Shown piece by piece: positions 1-9,835 of a stretch of 44,552 bases of DNA. The DNA lies in the NCBI GenBank assembly GCA_027323445.1, contig DAHWBS010000008.1:1-44552 (forward strand). Direction: 5' to 3'. A program made the translations under genes and the position numbers. The notes beneath the pieces were generated by a model that saw nothing but the letters and a program-made list of their open reading frames with translations, ran no database searches and was not told the DNA's origin. Origin of the DNA: Leptospirillum sp. Lineage in GTDB: Bacteria; Nitrospirota; Leptospirillia; Leptospirillales; Leptospirillaceae. The first letter of the stretch is position 1. The number at the start of each line of letters is the position of its first letter.

Positions 1-87
1 GCTACCATAGCATGATCAATTCAATGTCGTCACCCCAAATGGGGGGCGCATAAGACAAAACATCCACTTTTACAGGAGTTTGAGAGC

Positions 88-741
88 ATGTCCAAGGAAA
101 TCACCCCAGGATGTCTGGCACTTGTACGCCACGGGCAAAGTCAGTGGAATCTTGAAAACCGCTTCACTGGCTGGGTCGATGTCGACATTACAAAGCTTGG
201 AGAGGAAGAGGCGAAAAGAGCAGGTAACCATCTCAGGGGGATCACTTTTTCCCGGGCATTTACCTCTGATTTGAAGCGGGCACAGAGAACGCTTCAGATC
301 ATTCTGGAAACCACCGGAAACATAGAGTTGCCGGTCATCAAAAATGAGGCCTTAAATGAGCGTCACTATGGAGATCTTCAGGGGCTCGACAAGGATGAAA
401 CCGCAAAAAAATATGGAAAAGAACAGGTTCACATCTGGAGAAGAAGCTTTGATGTCCCTCCTCCCGGCGGAGAAAGTTTAAAAATGACTCTGGAGCGGGT
501 TCTCCCCTACGTCGACAAAGAAATCATCCCCTGTCTCAAAAGAGGGGAAAATATTCTTGTCGTCGCCCATGGAAACAGCCTCCGCTCCATCGTCATGGTC
601 CTTGATCACCTGAACGAGGAAAAGGTGCTTGAGCTGAATATACCGACAGCCGTTCCCATCATCTACACATTCAAGCCAACCTCCAGTCCGCTCTCAGGCC
701 TCGGAGAGCTCACGGTTTCGGAGAAGATTACGAAAGAATGA
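88..741 (+). CDS. gpmA: 2,3-bisphosphoglycerate-dependent phosphoglycerate mutase
   Basis: Translation has the histidine phosphatase motif [22 protein letters not shown], plus [12 protein letters not shown] and [10 protein letters not shown]. Confidence 0.95.
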   Translation: MSKEITPGCLALVRHGQSQWNLENRFTGWVDVDITKLGEEEAKRAGNHLRGITFSRAFTSDLKRAQRTLQIILETTGNIELPVIKNEALNERHYGDLQGLDKDETAKKYGKEQVHIWRRSFDVPPPGGESLKMTLERVLPYVDKEIIPCLKRGENILVVAHGNSLRSIVMVLDHLNEEKVLELNIPTAVPIIYTFKPTSSPLSGLGELTVSEKITKE

Positions 742-845
742 GCGACAGCCATCACCGCATGAAGATTCTTGTCCTGATCATGAAAGCCATCATAGGTCTT
801 TTGGCCTTCGGGTTTGTCCTTAAATACTCGATTTCACAGATATAG
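738..845 (+). CDS. putative 35-aa single-span membrane protein ([35 protein letters not shown])
   Basis: ATG overlaps the gpmA stop (ATGA); hydrophobic core; followed by a strong terminator hairpin. Read by eye, not in the ORF track. Confidence 0.5.
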   Translation: MSDSHHRMKILVLIMKAIIGLLAFGFVLKYSISQI

Positions 846-885
846 AGAAGCTCAGCCAAAATGAGCCTCCGTTGCCCTGAAACAA

Positions 886-918
886 AAAAGGCCTGTCCTC
901 AAACCGGACAGGCCTTTT
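886..918. terminator. bidirectional intrinsic terminator
   Basis: Perfect inverted repeat AAAAGGCCTGTCC-tcaaacc-GGACAGGCCTTTT between convergent genes. Confidence 0.9.
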
Positions 919-939
919 AATAACACAATCAGATCCCTA

Positions 940-1437
940 TCAATGAAACAATGCGGCTCCATGGCTTGATGCACCCATGAAAAAAAGCATCGGGATAGAC
1001 AGCATCGTATTGACCCTTGATGCCAGAAAAGCCTTTCTTGCCGCTTTGGCCTTCTCTTCAGGCTGGGCTGGAACAAGACCTATGACCCTCTTCTGATTGG
1101 GCCAGATGATCCCCCATACGTTCAGCATCATGATGATTCCGAGCCAGGCACCCATGCCAATAACGGCCGCTCCCTTGTGCAGCATAAATGCATCACCCAG
1201 CATCCCTCTCTGTCCAAGGATTGAAAGTCCGAAAAGAACGGTCAGGAGTGCGGCCCAACGGAAGAAAAACAACGCGCGGGGGACAAGATGCTTGAACGCT
1301 TCGGCCTTGGCCTCGGGAGAGATGGCCTTCAGAAAGGGAACCTGAACAAAGTTGAAGTAATACAAAAGACCGACCCACATGATCCCTGCGAGGAAATGTC
1401 CCCATCGCATGATCAGTTCCGTTGCTACATGATCCAT
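940..1437 (-). CDS. multi-span membrane protein, urate hydroxylase PuuD N-terminal domain-like
   Basis: MRWGHFLAGIMWVGLLYYFNFVQVPF...; several hydrophobic segments typical of the PuuD-like membrane domain. Confidence 0.65.
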   Translation of the reverse strand: MDHVATELIMRWGHFLAGIMWVGLLYYFNFVQVPFLKAISPEAKAEAFKHLVPRALFFFRWAALLTVLFGLSILGQRGMLGDAFMLHKGAAVIGMGAWLGIIMMLNVWGIIWPNQKRVIGLVPAQPEEKAKAARKAFLASRVNTMLSIPMLFFMGASSHGAALFH

Positions 1438-1566
1438 AAGATCTCCTTTTAAATGAATTCAGCCGATGATTGATCAGCCATGAATAGCCAGTCCTGCGGT
1501 ATTATTGTATGATCGGGAGTCTGGGGGTTGATTTTTTCATGATCCAGGATATCCGTCGAAAAACAA

Positions 1567-1665
1567 TCAGGCGTTTACCAATGCCCGCACAACAAAGAAA
1601 AGAACACCCGTCAGGGCAAACCCTGCCAGTACCGTTCCCCATAAACTGTCTAGAGGATTTTTCAC
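1567..1665 (-). CDS. putative 32-aa small membrane protein (MKNPLDSLWGTVLAGFALTGVLFFVVRALVNA)
   Basis: GTG start preceded by a good SD (AAAGGAG, 5-nt spacing); single hydrophobic span. Below the ORF track length cutoff. Confidence 0.5.
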   Translation of the reverse strand: MKNPLDSLWGTVLAGFALTGVLFFVVRALVNA

Positions 1666-2195
1666 AATAGCTCCTTTCCCGAACAGCTATTTTCAAACAA
1701 CAGAAAACGCTCTCAAATTGATTCAAGATGCCAGAAGGAATTCTGTCATCTCCATTAGATTCGGCGAATCCGATTCTTTCGGCATTCATTATACCTGATC
1801 ATCTTCTATCTCCTCAAGCTCCGGCCCTTGGAAGGTCATACCCCTATTCAGCCGAAGTTGAGTCTTTCAACCTGATTGAGTATAGTTTTCATTAATGATA
1901 TTGAGATTTTCCCGGGACGGATCATCTCTGACAAAACAATCGAACCGTCGAAAAAGCACGGCGCGCAAAATTCAATTGATCACTTTCCTTAAACCGTTTA
2001 AACGGCCGCGAAGAGGTCGGCAGGATTTCACCTTCCTATGGATAGATAGGCTATCCCGAATCCAGTGTCGCCGATGGTGCCGATCTCGGCACCCAACAAG
2101 AGCAAGACGTCTACTGTCAGCCAACCGGAGGAGTGCATTTCGCGCTTCGACCTTTTCCCTGATCATTCACTGCACCTGCTTTGAAAGGAAAAGCC

Positions 2196-3299
2196 ATGGC
2201 CAACCAGAAAGCGCCAGCATCAAACACCTCCACACATGCCGTCACCTTCCCTGCCCAGGAGGAACAGAGGGCTGGATCAGCCACAGCAATAGCCCTGCTT
2301 GCGATCAGGTTCGTACAAGGCTGGATTTACTGGGGAGGAGGTTCCAGACGTTTCATCTACGCCCCCCAGAAGCTCAACCCGCATGCCGGCCACTGGATGG
2401 CCTACAAATTCCAGACGGCCATGCCTGGGGCCCTCCTGGGTACAGGTCACATCATTTCCTTCATGTTGCAGCACTTCAACATTCTCTACGCCCAACTGGT
2501 CATCTTCAGCGCAGTTGAGCTTCTGGACGGCGTGTTCCTGATGACCGGACTTCTTACCCGGTTCGCCGCCATGACCAGCGCACTTCTGGCCTTCGTGCTC
2601 ATGCTCCTTTTTGGTTGGCAGGGAGCGACCTGCATTGACGAGTGGACGATCGCCGCATCAAGCTTCGCCATGGGGGTGACACTCCTCCTTGCCGGTAGCG
2701 GGAGCTACTCCATCGACCGTCTCCTTCTGGCAAAAAATCCCCGATTGGCCGACAGGCCGTGGTTCCAATGGCTATCGGGAGCATTGCCGCTCCCTCTTTC
2801 GGAGAAGTCTTTCAAAAACCTGGGCTTGGCCCTGACCGGATTCACCATCGTGTTCGTAGTCTCCACCTACAGCTACTACAGGGGCTCCGTCTTCACTCCC
2901 TTTCACGGAGGCCCGGTCAGTGCGGCAAAACATCATGTCAGTCTCTCTCAAGCCACATTGAAAATCGACGGCACCGTGAGCGTCCGGCTTTATGTGGATG
3001 CCGGAACTCCAGCCGACCCCATGCACATCATTGACGCACGCCTTCTTGATCAGGGGGGCCACACAATCGAACGCTGGAACGGACGCGATCTCAGGATGCT
3101 GACAAAGGAGAAGTTCAAAAATATCTATGCCTACCAGAAAATCCTCCCTGCCAAAGCTTACGGCTTCCAGGGCGGAGTCGGAGCCAAGGCAACAGTCGTC
3201 CTGCCAGGCCAGAAACCTCTTCTATCTCCGGGACAAACCTACCGGATAGAGTTCACATCCATCAACGATCATCACTGGATTACTCCGGCCAGAGGGTAA
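2196..3299 (+). CDS. doxDA: thiosulfate:quinone oxidoreductase, fused DoxD/DoxA-type
   Basis: N-terminal DoxD-like membrane half (RFVQGWIYWGGGSRRFIYAP..., GWQGATCIDEWTIAAS) and C-terminal DoxA-like soluble half. Start at the ATG after AAAGGAAAAGCC; the ORF track start is 2181. Confidence 0.8.
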   Translation: MANQKAPASNTSTHAVTFPAQEEQRAGSATAIALLAIRFVQGWIYWGGGSRRFIYAPQKLNPHAGHWMAYKFQTAMPGALLGTGHIISFMLQHFNILYAQLVIFSAVELLDGVFLMTGLLTRFAAMTSALLAFVLMLLFGWQGATCIDEWTIAASSFAMGVTLLLAGSGSYSIDRLLLAKNPRLADRPWFQWLSGALPLPLSEKSFKNLGLALTGFTIVFVVSTYSYYRGSVFTPFHGGPVSAAKHHVSLSQATLKIDGTVSVRLYVDAGTPADPMHIIDARLLDQGGHTIERWNGRDLRMLTKEKFKNIYAYQKILPAKAYGFQGGVGAKATVVLPGQKPLLSPGQTYRIEFTSINDHHWITPARG

Positions 3300-3744
3300 T
3301 CCCCGGTCACAAAACATTTGTCGGGAGATGCATCCTGATCTAAAAATCAGGATACGTCTCCTCATCAATGAAAACGCTATCGCGGTTTCCATATCTTTTT
3401 TTCTCCAAAACAGTCCTGCACGATTTTCACAAACCAGAAAACGGGAAGAGAGCGCCTTCCCAATATTTGCCAATATGAACGGGTATCCCCATCTCGCTCA
3501 AGAGATAAGCGAGATCCCCTTTGCTCCAGCAACCCGGACAGATTATCTGCTCCTTGCACAGGCAAGCATAAACCTTGCCAAGAAGCCTATTTGGGTGCTA
3601 TGATCATTCTGTTGGGCCCATGTGCCCAGCGTTTTCACTTATGGTTTGTCGATTATTCAAGTCTTTTTGCGTGACCCTCCCAAATTGTTTTCAGCCTTTC
3701 GGCCGAAGATTCTACTCCCCAAATCATCAAACGTGGGGGTTGCT

Positions 3745-3836
3745 GAGAGGGATGGAGTCAATCCCTCTCTGTACACCGTCCGACGGAGAGCATTCTGGAC
3801 TTGAACGACTCGCCAGGAGGGGGTTTCCCCCCAACC
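3745..3836 (+). promoter_or_regulatory. structured 5' leader of the DEAD-box helicase gene
   Basis: Hairpins GAGAGGGAT-ggagtca-ATCCCTCTC (3745-3769) and GGGGG-TTT-CCCCC (3819-3831) in the non-coding leader. Confidence 0.5.
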
Positions 3837-3882
3837 GGGTCAGGAGTTTTCTGCGCCCAAAATCTCAGGAGGTATTCGTATC

Positions 3883-5286
3883 ATGTTCCAAAATCAATCC
3901 GTTGAGTCCAAATTGTCTTCTGTCAAAAATGTTGAGGCCGATGAGCCTGTCGATCAAGTCACTTTCGCCGATCTTGGTCTGGCTCCCGAAATATTGAAAG
4001 CCTTAAATGATATCGAGCATTTTGTTCCCACCCCGATTCAGGCCGCTACCATTCCACTGATCATCGAAGGACGGGACATACTCGGCATCGCCCGGACCGG
4101 AACCGGAAAAACCGGCGGATTTCTCCTTCCGGCACTTCACCGGATCTTCCAGACCAGAACGGCAAAACAGGGCTTTCGCGTTCTCATTCTTTCCCCAACA
4201 AGGGAGCTTGCGAACCAGACATTTTCTGCCGCCATGTCCTACTCCAAATATACCCGTTCACGACAGATCCTTCTCGTCGGCGGAACAGACCTCAGACGTC
4301 AGGAAATGTCGCTGAGAAAACCCTGGGATATCGCAGTTGTGACCCCGGGACGCCTTCTTGACCACCTTCGCCGGGGAAACATTAACCTTGCCCATATCTC
4401 CATGGTGATCATCGATGAAGCTGACCGGATGCTCGACATGGGCTTTTTTCCTGATATCCAGGCCATTGTTGCCGGTCTTCCCCAAGATCGACAGTCTCTT
4501 TTATTCTCGGCAACGCTTCCCCCGAGGATCCAGGAACTCGCGAGAGCCTTCCAGAGAGATGCCGCAATCGTTCGGTTGAACTCCAGCGAACCGTCATCAC
4601 CGCAGATCGAGCAGGAAATTGTCACGGTCTCCCATGGATCCCAGAAACTGGGCATTCTCAAAACGATTCTTGACTCGGTCAAGAACCATATAGGACAAAC
4701 AATTGTTTTCACCAGAACCAAGCGCGGGGCAGAAGAGCTCTCGATTTCACTAAGCGGAGAAGGATACTCCACCGACGCTCTTCATGGAGACAAGTCACAG
4801 CATGTCCGGAATCGCGTTCTTGCCAAGTTCAGGAAAGGTGACCTCAAGATTCTGGTCGCAACGGATGTGGCGGCACGGGGTCTCGACATCGAGGGAATCA
4901 CCCACGTCATCAACTATGACCTCCCGCAGACCGCCGAAGACTATGTACACAGGATCGGACGGACCGGACGGGCAGGCCGCACAGGAAAGGCCATTTCCTT
5001 CTATCACCCTGCCGATACGGACACGATGAGATCGATCGAGCGCATGACAGGCGAACCGATCCCCAGACATCCGCTGTCTGTTCCGCATCCAACATCCTAT
5101 CGTCCTAGAACCGGCTCCTCTTCTGGTCCGAGATCAGGATCAGGAAGACCCTCCTATGGGTCGGGCGGCGGATCTGACCGTTCTTCCAGAAATGGAGGCG
5201 GTGGACGTCGTACCACGGGTGGTGGATACCGCTCTTCCGGTCCATCATCGCACCAGTCATCGTCTTTCAGCAGAAAAGACCCCTGA
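3883..5286 (+). CDS. DEAD-box ATP-dependent RNA helicase, RhlE-like, with Gly/Ser/Arg-rich tail
   Basis: ARTGTGKTGGFLLP, SPTRELANQT, DEAD, SAT, HRIGRTGRAGRTG motifs; SD AGGAGG upstream. Confidence 0.95.
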   Translation: MFQNQSVESKLSSVKNVEADEPVDQVTFADLGLAPEILKALNDIEHFVPTPIQAATIPLIIEGRDILGIARTGTGKTGGFLLPALHRIFQTRTAKQGFRVLILSPTRELANQTFSAAMSYSKYTRSRQILLVGGTDLRRQEMSLRKPWDIAVVTPGRLLDHLRRGNINLAHISMVIIDEADRMLDMGFFPDIQAIVAGLPQDRQSLLFSATLPPRIQELARAFQRDAAIVRLNSSEPSSPQIEQEIVTVSHGSQKLGILKTILDSVKNHIGQTIVFTRTKRGAEELSISLSGEGYSTDALHGDKSQHVRNRVLAKFRKGDLKILVATDVAARGLDIEGITHVINYDLPQTAEDYVHRIGRTGRAGRTGKAISFYHPADTDTMRSIERMTGEPIPRHPLSVPHPTSYRPRTGSSSGPRSGSGRPSYGSGGGSDRSSRNGGGGRRTTGGGYRSSGPSSHQSSSFSRKDP

Positions 5287-5288
5287 AA

Positions 5289-6041
5289 TTGAGGCCAGAT
5301 CTGCCAATTATCGGTATCACGGCGGACTATGAGCCTCAACACAATGAAAACCATCCCCGGCATTTCCTTAAAGCCCCGTACGTTGACTCTGTACGGGAAG
5401 CCGGGGCACTGGTTGTCATATTGCCCTTCCAGTTTTTGGAAAAAGACCCGGCAGAAGACCTTTCGCAGTGGGACTTTCTCGACGGGATTCTGATTTCAGG
5501 ATCCGGTCCGGATATTCCCCCGTCTTTTTATGGAAAAGAGAAAGAAATCCAGAATAATGACTGGATGGTGAACGAGCGGGTTCTTTTTGAGCAGGCCCTG
5601 ATCAAAAAATCAGAGCTCGACAACACACCCTGTCTCGGAATCTGTAGCGGATTGCAGGCGTTGAATGTCTACAGGGGAGGATCACTTCTCCAGGATATCC
5701 CTTCCGCAAAAACATCCTTTCTGGACCACAAGTCCCCACACACCATTCATCTCAAAGCACAGTCACCCATCAAATGGCTTCCGGATGGAACGTATCAGGT
5801 CAACAGCTTCCATCATCAGGGGATCGATCGGCTTGGATCCGGTCTTGAGGTCTTTGCAAAAACATCCGATGGCATGGTCGAAGGCGTGATCGACCGGAGA
5901 CACCCCTTTCTGGTCGCGGTTCAGTGGCATCCGGAAAGACTGCTTTCGGGCGACCATCTGTCAAAGATGATCATCAACCAATTCGTTCAAAGCTGTACGA
6001 CCCGGAAGTCCCTGAAAAGAATCGGTCAGAGCCTGTCCTGA
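5289..6041 (+). CDS. gamma-glutamyl-gamma-aminobutyrate hydrolase family (peptidase C26 / class I glutamine amidotransferase-like)
   Basis: TTG start; LGICSGLQALNVYRGGSLLQDI, VNSFHHQGIDRLG, VAVQWHPE. Confidence 0.85.
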   Translation: MRPDLPIIGITADYEPQHNENHPRHFLKAPYVDSVREAGALVVILPFQFLEKDPAEDLSQWDFLDGILISGSGPDIPPSFYGKEKEIQNNDWMVNERVLFEQALIKKSELDNTPCLGICSGLQALNVYRGGSLLQDIPSAKTSFLDHKSPHTIHLKAQSPIKWLPDGTYQVNSFHHQGIDRLGSGLEVFAKTSDGMVEGVIDRRHPFLVAVQWHPERLLSGDHLSKMIINQFVQSCTTRKSLKRIGQSLS

Positions 6042-6044
6042 ACG

Positions 6045-6872
6045 TCAGGATCTTTCCCCGTGCTCGGCAAGCTTCTCGGAAACAGGATCCACCAGAACCA
6101 CATCACCCATTGGGCGTTTCAGCAGATTCTGTCCGATCCGCAAAAACCTCTCAACTCCGTCTGTTACAAAAAATCGCATTGTAGAATGTCGTTCCGGATG
6201 ATCTTTGACAAGATTCCTATTCGAGATCTCGAGGGCAAGTTCGTAGCCCGGATCGACAAAAGTCACATCCGGCAGAATCTTCTGGAGAACAGGAAGAAGG
6301 GGCGGGTAATGGGTGCACCCCAGAATCACCGTATCGACACTTTTCCACTTCGTCAGAAAAGGCGCCAGATACTCCATTGAAACAGCCTCGGCAACCGCCC
6401 CGGAAACCCAACCCTCCTCAACGAGCGGTGCAAATAGCGGACATGGCTGGGCAAAGACCCTGATTGCCGGATCAATTCCGGAAATCAGCCGGGGATACGC
6501 GTTCGATCGGATCGTCCCTTCCGTTGCCAGAACTCCGATCGACCCTGAGCGGGTCAGTGCCGACGCAACCCTCGCACCGGCCTCAAGAACCCCAAGTGTC
6601 GGGATTGGCCTGACCTCTTCGGAAAACTCAACAAAGGCCTGGCTCGACACTGTAAAACAGGCGGCAATAATCAGATCGGGCTTCATCTCTGCCAAAAACC
6701 GGGCATCTTCCCTGGCAAATCGGACAATGGTCTCTCTCGATTTCGTCCCGTAAGGAAAACGCGCCGTATCACCAAGATAGGTCACCGAAGTACCGGGAAA
6801 GCGTTCGAGAAAATGCTTCAGAACGGAAAGACCACCCATTCCGGAGTCAAAAAAAGCAATCCCGCCGCTCAC
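6045..6872 (-). CDS. murI: glutamate racemase
   Basis: AFFDSGMGGLSVLKH, YLGDTARFPYGTKS, ILGCTHYPPL. Confidence 0.95.
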   Translation of the reverse strand: MSGGIAFFDSGMGGLSVLKHFLERFPGTSVTYLGDTARFPYGTKSRETIVRFAREDARFLAEMKPDLIIAACFTVSSQAFVEFSEEVRPIPTLGVLEAGARVASALTRSGSIGVLATEGTIRSNAYPRLISGIDPAIRVFAQPCPLFAPLVEEGWVSGAVAEAVSMEYLAPFLTKWKSVDTVILGCTHYPPLLPVLQKILPDVTFVDPGYELALEISNRNLVKDHPERHSTMRFFVTDGVERFLRIGQNLLKRPMGDVVLVDPVSEKLAEHGERS

Positions 6873-7906
6873 AGCGACCAGCTTTTTGAGGCTTCCCTCA
6901 TGGAAAGTATCTGATTCAGACGGTTTGCGGCCTCTGCCTTGCGTTTTTCAAACCAGACCTTTTTCTCCACTGAAAGAATCTCAAGTTGCTCCATCATCTG
7001 TCTTGCAAGATCTTCACTTTTCATCCCCAAAAGACCGTCACAAGTCGCAAGAAGAGATCTCTCCACCGATACGTTCAACGGGAAATGATCCCTGAGACCT
7101 GCCATCCTGAAATCATCGCTCAAGAGAAGCCCTTTAAACCCCAGCCGTTTTCTGAGAAGTGTTTCGGAAATCTCGACAGATAAAGTCGCAGGCCAGTCCG
7201 GATCGATCTCCGGATACAAAACGTGAGCGGTCATCAAAGCCGGTATGCCCCATGAGATGGCCCGACTGAAAGGGTGAATTTCCCGTTTCTCAAGAACATC
7301 CATGGGAGCGGATACAACAGGCAGGGCAAAATGAGAGTCGAGATGGGTATCTCCATGGCCTGGAAAGTGTTTTCCGCAAGGGATCACTCCACCCAGGGAA
7401 AGGCCTTGGGAAAAACTCATGGCGTAACAAAAAGCCATCTCCGGATCGGAGGAAAAAGAACGATCTCCGATCACAGGGTTATCCGGATTTGAGTCAACGT
7501 CAAAAACAGGAGCAAAATCCATGTCGATATCAAGGGATGCAAGGGCCCGACCCAACTCATAGCCTGCCTTGAAAAGACCCGGAACTCCACCTGTCCGGGA
7601 AAGATCTCTCATGGGCGGAAGACTGGGAACACCCTCATGGAGGCGCGCAACCCTCCCACCCTCCTGATCGATTGCCAGAATCACCGGAGCAGGCGCCAGA
7701 ACTCCACGGATCTCCCTGATCAGGCTCCGAAGCCTTTGAAGGGAGTTGGGGGAAGAGGGAGAATCAATATTTTCCGAAAACAGAACGACGCCGGAAGGCC
7801 TCAGATCTTCCAGGAAAATTCGGTCGGCAGCGCTTAGGTCCAGACCAGGAAGACTCACCCAGAGAAAGACTCCGGGACCATCATCGAATGCCCCCCGGAG
7901 ACTCAA
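6869..7906 (-). CDS. nagZ: beta-N-acetylhexosaminidase (GH3)
   Basis: IDQEGGRVARL, CGKHFPGHGDTHLDSH, LLSDDFRMAGL. Confidence 0.93.
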   Translation of the reverse strand: MSLRGAFDDGPGVFLWVSLPGLDLSAADRIFLEDLRPSGVVLFSENIDSPSSPNSLQRLRSLIREIRGVLAPAPVILAIDQEGGRVARLHEGVPSLPPMRDLSRTGGVPGLFKAGYELGRALASLDIDMDFAPVFDVDSNPDNPVIGDRSFSSDPEMAFCYAMSFSQGLSLGGVIPCGKHFPGHGDTHLDSHFALPVVSAPMDVLEKREIHPFSRAISWGIPALMTAHVLYPEIDPDWPATLSVEISETLLRKRLGFKGLLLSDDFRMAGLRDHFPLNVSVERSLLATCDGLLGMKSEDLARQMMEQLEILSVEKKVWFEKRKAEAANRLNQILSMREASKSWSL

Positions 7907-8511
7907 GAAACACCGCCCAGAAGCAACTTGAGCTTTGGAATCATGTCCATAACCGCCCTTGCCCTGTGGGAGATTGCATTTTTGACCGAGGCAGGAAGAA
8001 TCCCAAAAGTAACCTGATACTTCTCCGGAATAAAGAGAGGGTCATATCCGAATCCGCCCTCACCGAGAAGACCTTTCGTCATTCGCCCTTCGATCACTCC
8101 TTCCGATGTTGCCAGAAGCTTCCCGCTCCCCCCTTCGACAAGAACAAGGACCGACCGGAATCGGGCCGACCTGTTCTCCACACCCTTGAGCTCTTTCAGG
8201 AGTGCATGGCAGTTTTCAAGCGACGTGGCCTCCGGTCCTGAAAAACGGGCGGAGATGATTCCCGGAAGCCCTCCAAGGGCATCGACCTCAAGGCCGGAAT
8301 CATCTCCCAAAATCCATCCGTTCAGATGGGGTGCAACAGCGCGAGCCTTGATAAGCGCATTTTCAAGGTAGGAGTTTCCGTTTTCAGGGGGAAAATTCGT
8401 GTCGGGCGGAGCGGGTAAAAGTGCCCACTCCGGACCGAAAAGAGTCCCAAGCTCCGACAGTTTGTGAAGATTGGCCGTAGCAACCGTAATGACGGGACGA
8501 TTTGACATCAC
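7903..8511 (-). CDS. rdgB: RdgB/HAM1 family non-canonical purine NTP pyrophosphatase
   Basis: [52 protein letters not shown]. Confidence 0.93.
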   Translation of the reverse strand: MMSNRPVITVATANLHKLSELGTLFGPEWALLPAPPDTNFPPENGNSYLENALIKARAVAPHLNGWILGDDSGLEVDALGGLPGIISARFSGPEATSLENCHALLKELKGVENRSARFRSVLVLVEGGSGKLLATSEGVIEGRMTKGLLGEGGFGYDPLFIPEKYQVTFGILPASVKNAISHRARAVMDMIPKLKLLLGGVS

Positions 8512-9299
8512 GCATTCCGGGTATCATTGGCCAGAGGCTCCGGAAAACGGAATATCTCCTGCTGGGCCTTGATGATCTGTGCGATACCGGATTCCCCGAG
8601 TGCCAGCAGGCTGTCCAGCTCTTTTTTGGAAAAGGGCTTCTCTTCCGCCGTTCCCTGAATTTCCACAAAGGCTCCCTTGCCGGTCATGACGATATTCATA
8701 TCCGTCTCCGCACCGCTGTCTTCCAGATAGCAAAGGTCGAGACGGGGATCCCCCTCCACGACACCCACAGAAACCGCTCCAAGGTAATCGGATACCGGCC
8801 ACTGGGTTATGAGCCCTGCCTTCATAAGCTGGGAAAAGGCCAGACACATTGCGACAAAACCTCCATTGATCGAAGCGGTCCTGGTCCCACCATCGGCCTG
8901 AAGAACGTCGCAGTCCACGGTGAGTGTCCGCTGGCCAATCCGGGAGGGAATCACTACAGAACGCAGGCTTCTTCCCACAAGACGCTGGATCTCCTGGGTT
9001 CGACCAGTCTGCTTGCCTCTTGCGGCCTCCCGGGAATTTCTTTCATGGGTTGCACGCGGGAGCATTCCGTATTCGGCGGTGACCCAGCCTTTCCCCTGAT
9101 CTTTTAAAAATGGGGGAACCCGTTCCTCGACGCTCACCGTGCAAAGGACCCGGGTCTGCCCCATTTCCACAAGAACGGAACCCTCTGCATACAGGTTTAC
9201 CCCTGGGGTCATTTTCAACAGTCTCAATTCATCATTTCTGCGTCCGTCAGGACGTGGCATCGACATGGGCATTCCCCTGATTCGTAAGATTGTTACCAA
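8508..9299 (-). CDS. rph: ribonuclease PH
   Basis: [79 protein letters not shown]; start probably internal to the ORF. Confidence 0.95.
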   Translation of the reverse strand: MVTILRIRGMPMSMPRPDGRRNDELRLLKMTPGVNLYAEGSVLVEMGQTRVLCTVSVEERVPPFLKDQGKGWVTAEYGMLPRATHERNSREAARGKQTGRTQEIQRLVGRSLRSVVIPSRIGQRTLTVDCDVLQADGGTRTASINGGFVAMCLAFSQLMKAGLITQWPVSDYLGAVSVGVVEGDPRLDLCYLEDSGAETDMNIVMTGKGAFVEIQGTAEEKPFSKKELDSLLALGESGIAQIIKAQQEIFRFPEPLANDTRNA

Positions 9300-9524
9300 T
9301 GGATTCTATCCGGTTGGACCGAGAACCTCCGCGAACCACCATCCTACACTCGAGACGGAAGCATTGCCAAGGGATCGATCCGCCCTTCCTCCTCCTGCCT
9401 TATGCGGTATGATCAGGCTTTAGCCATGGGGAGAACAGGGGGAATTTGAGTTTTATGTCAACACCTGGGCGAAATACGATAATGCAGGCACCGAACCGGT
9501 ACTGCTGGAATGGGGAGAAAACCG

Positions 9525-9719
9525 ATGAATCCAAACGACGATATCGCCAACGCACGAGACCCCGATTTACGTGCTTCGCTTGCCGCTATGCAGCGTGCCG
9601 CCCTTCTGGCCAGACAAACAGCTATACAAACCGATACGGGCATTGTCATCATTCAAAATGGGCAATTGGTTCATCTTTCAGCGCAAGAACTGCGGAAGAA
9701 CGTTGAGAACAAAAAGTAG
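9525..9719 (+). CDS. small conserved-looking hypothetical protein
   Basis: MNPNDDIANARDPDLRASLAAMQRAALLARQTAIQTDTGIVIIQNGQLVHLSAQELRKNVENKK; immediately precedes an HsdM-like remnant; SD GGGGAG. Confidence 0.55.
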   Translation: MNPNDDIANARDPDLRASLAAMQRAALLARQTAIQTDTGIVIIQNGQLVHLSAQELRKNVENKK

Positions 9720-9721
9720 AT

Positions 9722-9835
9722 ATGCCTCAACTCGACCAAAAACAACTGGGCAACACCCTCTGGGCATCGCCGACCAACTGAGCGGAGCGATGAGCGCCGA
9801 CAATTTTCGTGATTGCATGCCGTCCTGGCCAAGCC
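9722..9835 (+). pseudogene. frameshifted N-terminal remnant of a type I restriction-modification methyltransferase (HsdM-like)
   Basis: MPQLDQKQLGNTLWA in one frame continues as GIADQLSGAMSADNFRDCM in another; resembles the HsdM N-terminal pattern TLW.IADQLRGAMNADDFRDYM, then degenerates. Confidence 0.6.

Noticed and set aside
1502-1789. 95-aa minus-strand ORF
   Set aside because: Poor composition; overlaps a better 32-aa ORF with its own SD in another frame
1895-2518. 207-aa plus-strand ORF
   Set aside because: Overlaps the start of doxDA in another frame; Arg/Ser-rich shadow-like translation over a palindrome-rich non-coding region
3735-3780. Possible TPP riboswitch (GGGGGTTGCTGAGAGG in the helicase leader)
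   Set aside because: Lacks the conserved ACCTGAT...GGGTAATGCCAGCG half; the CTGAGA match is part of a simple hairpin
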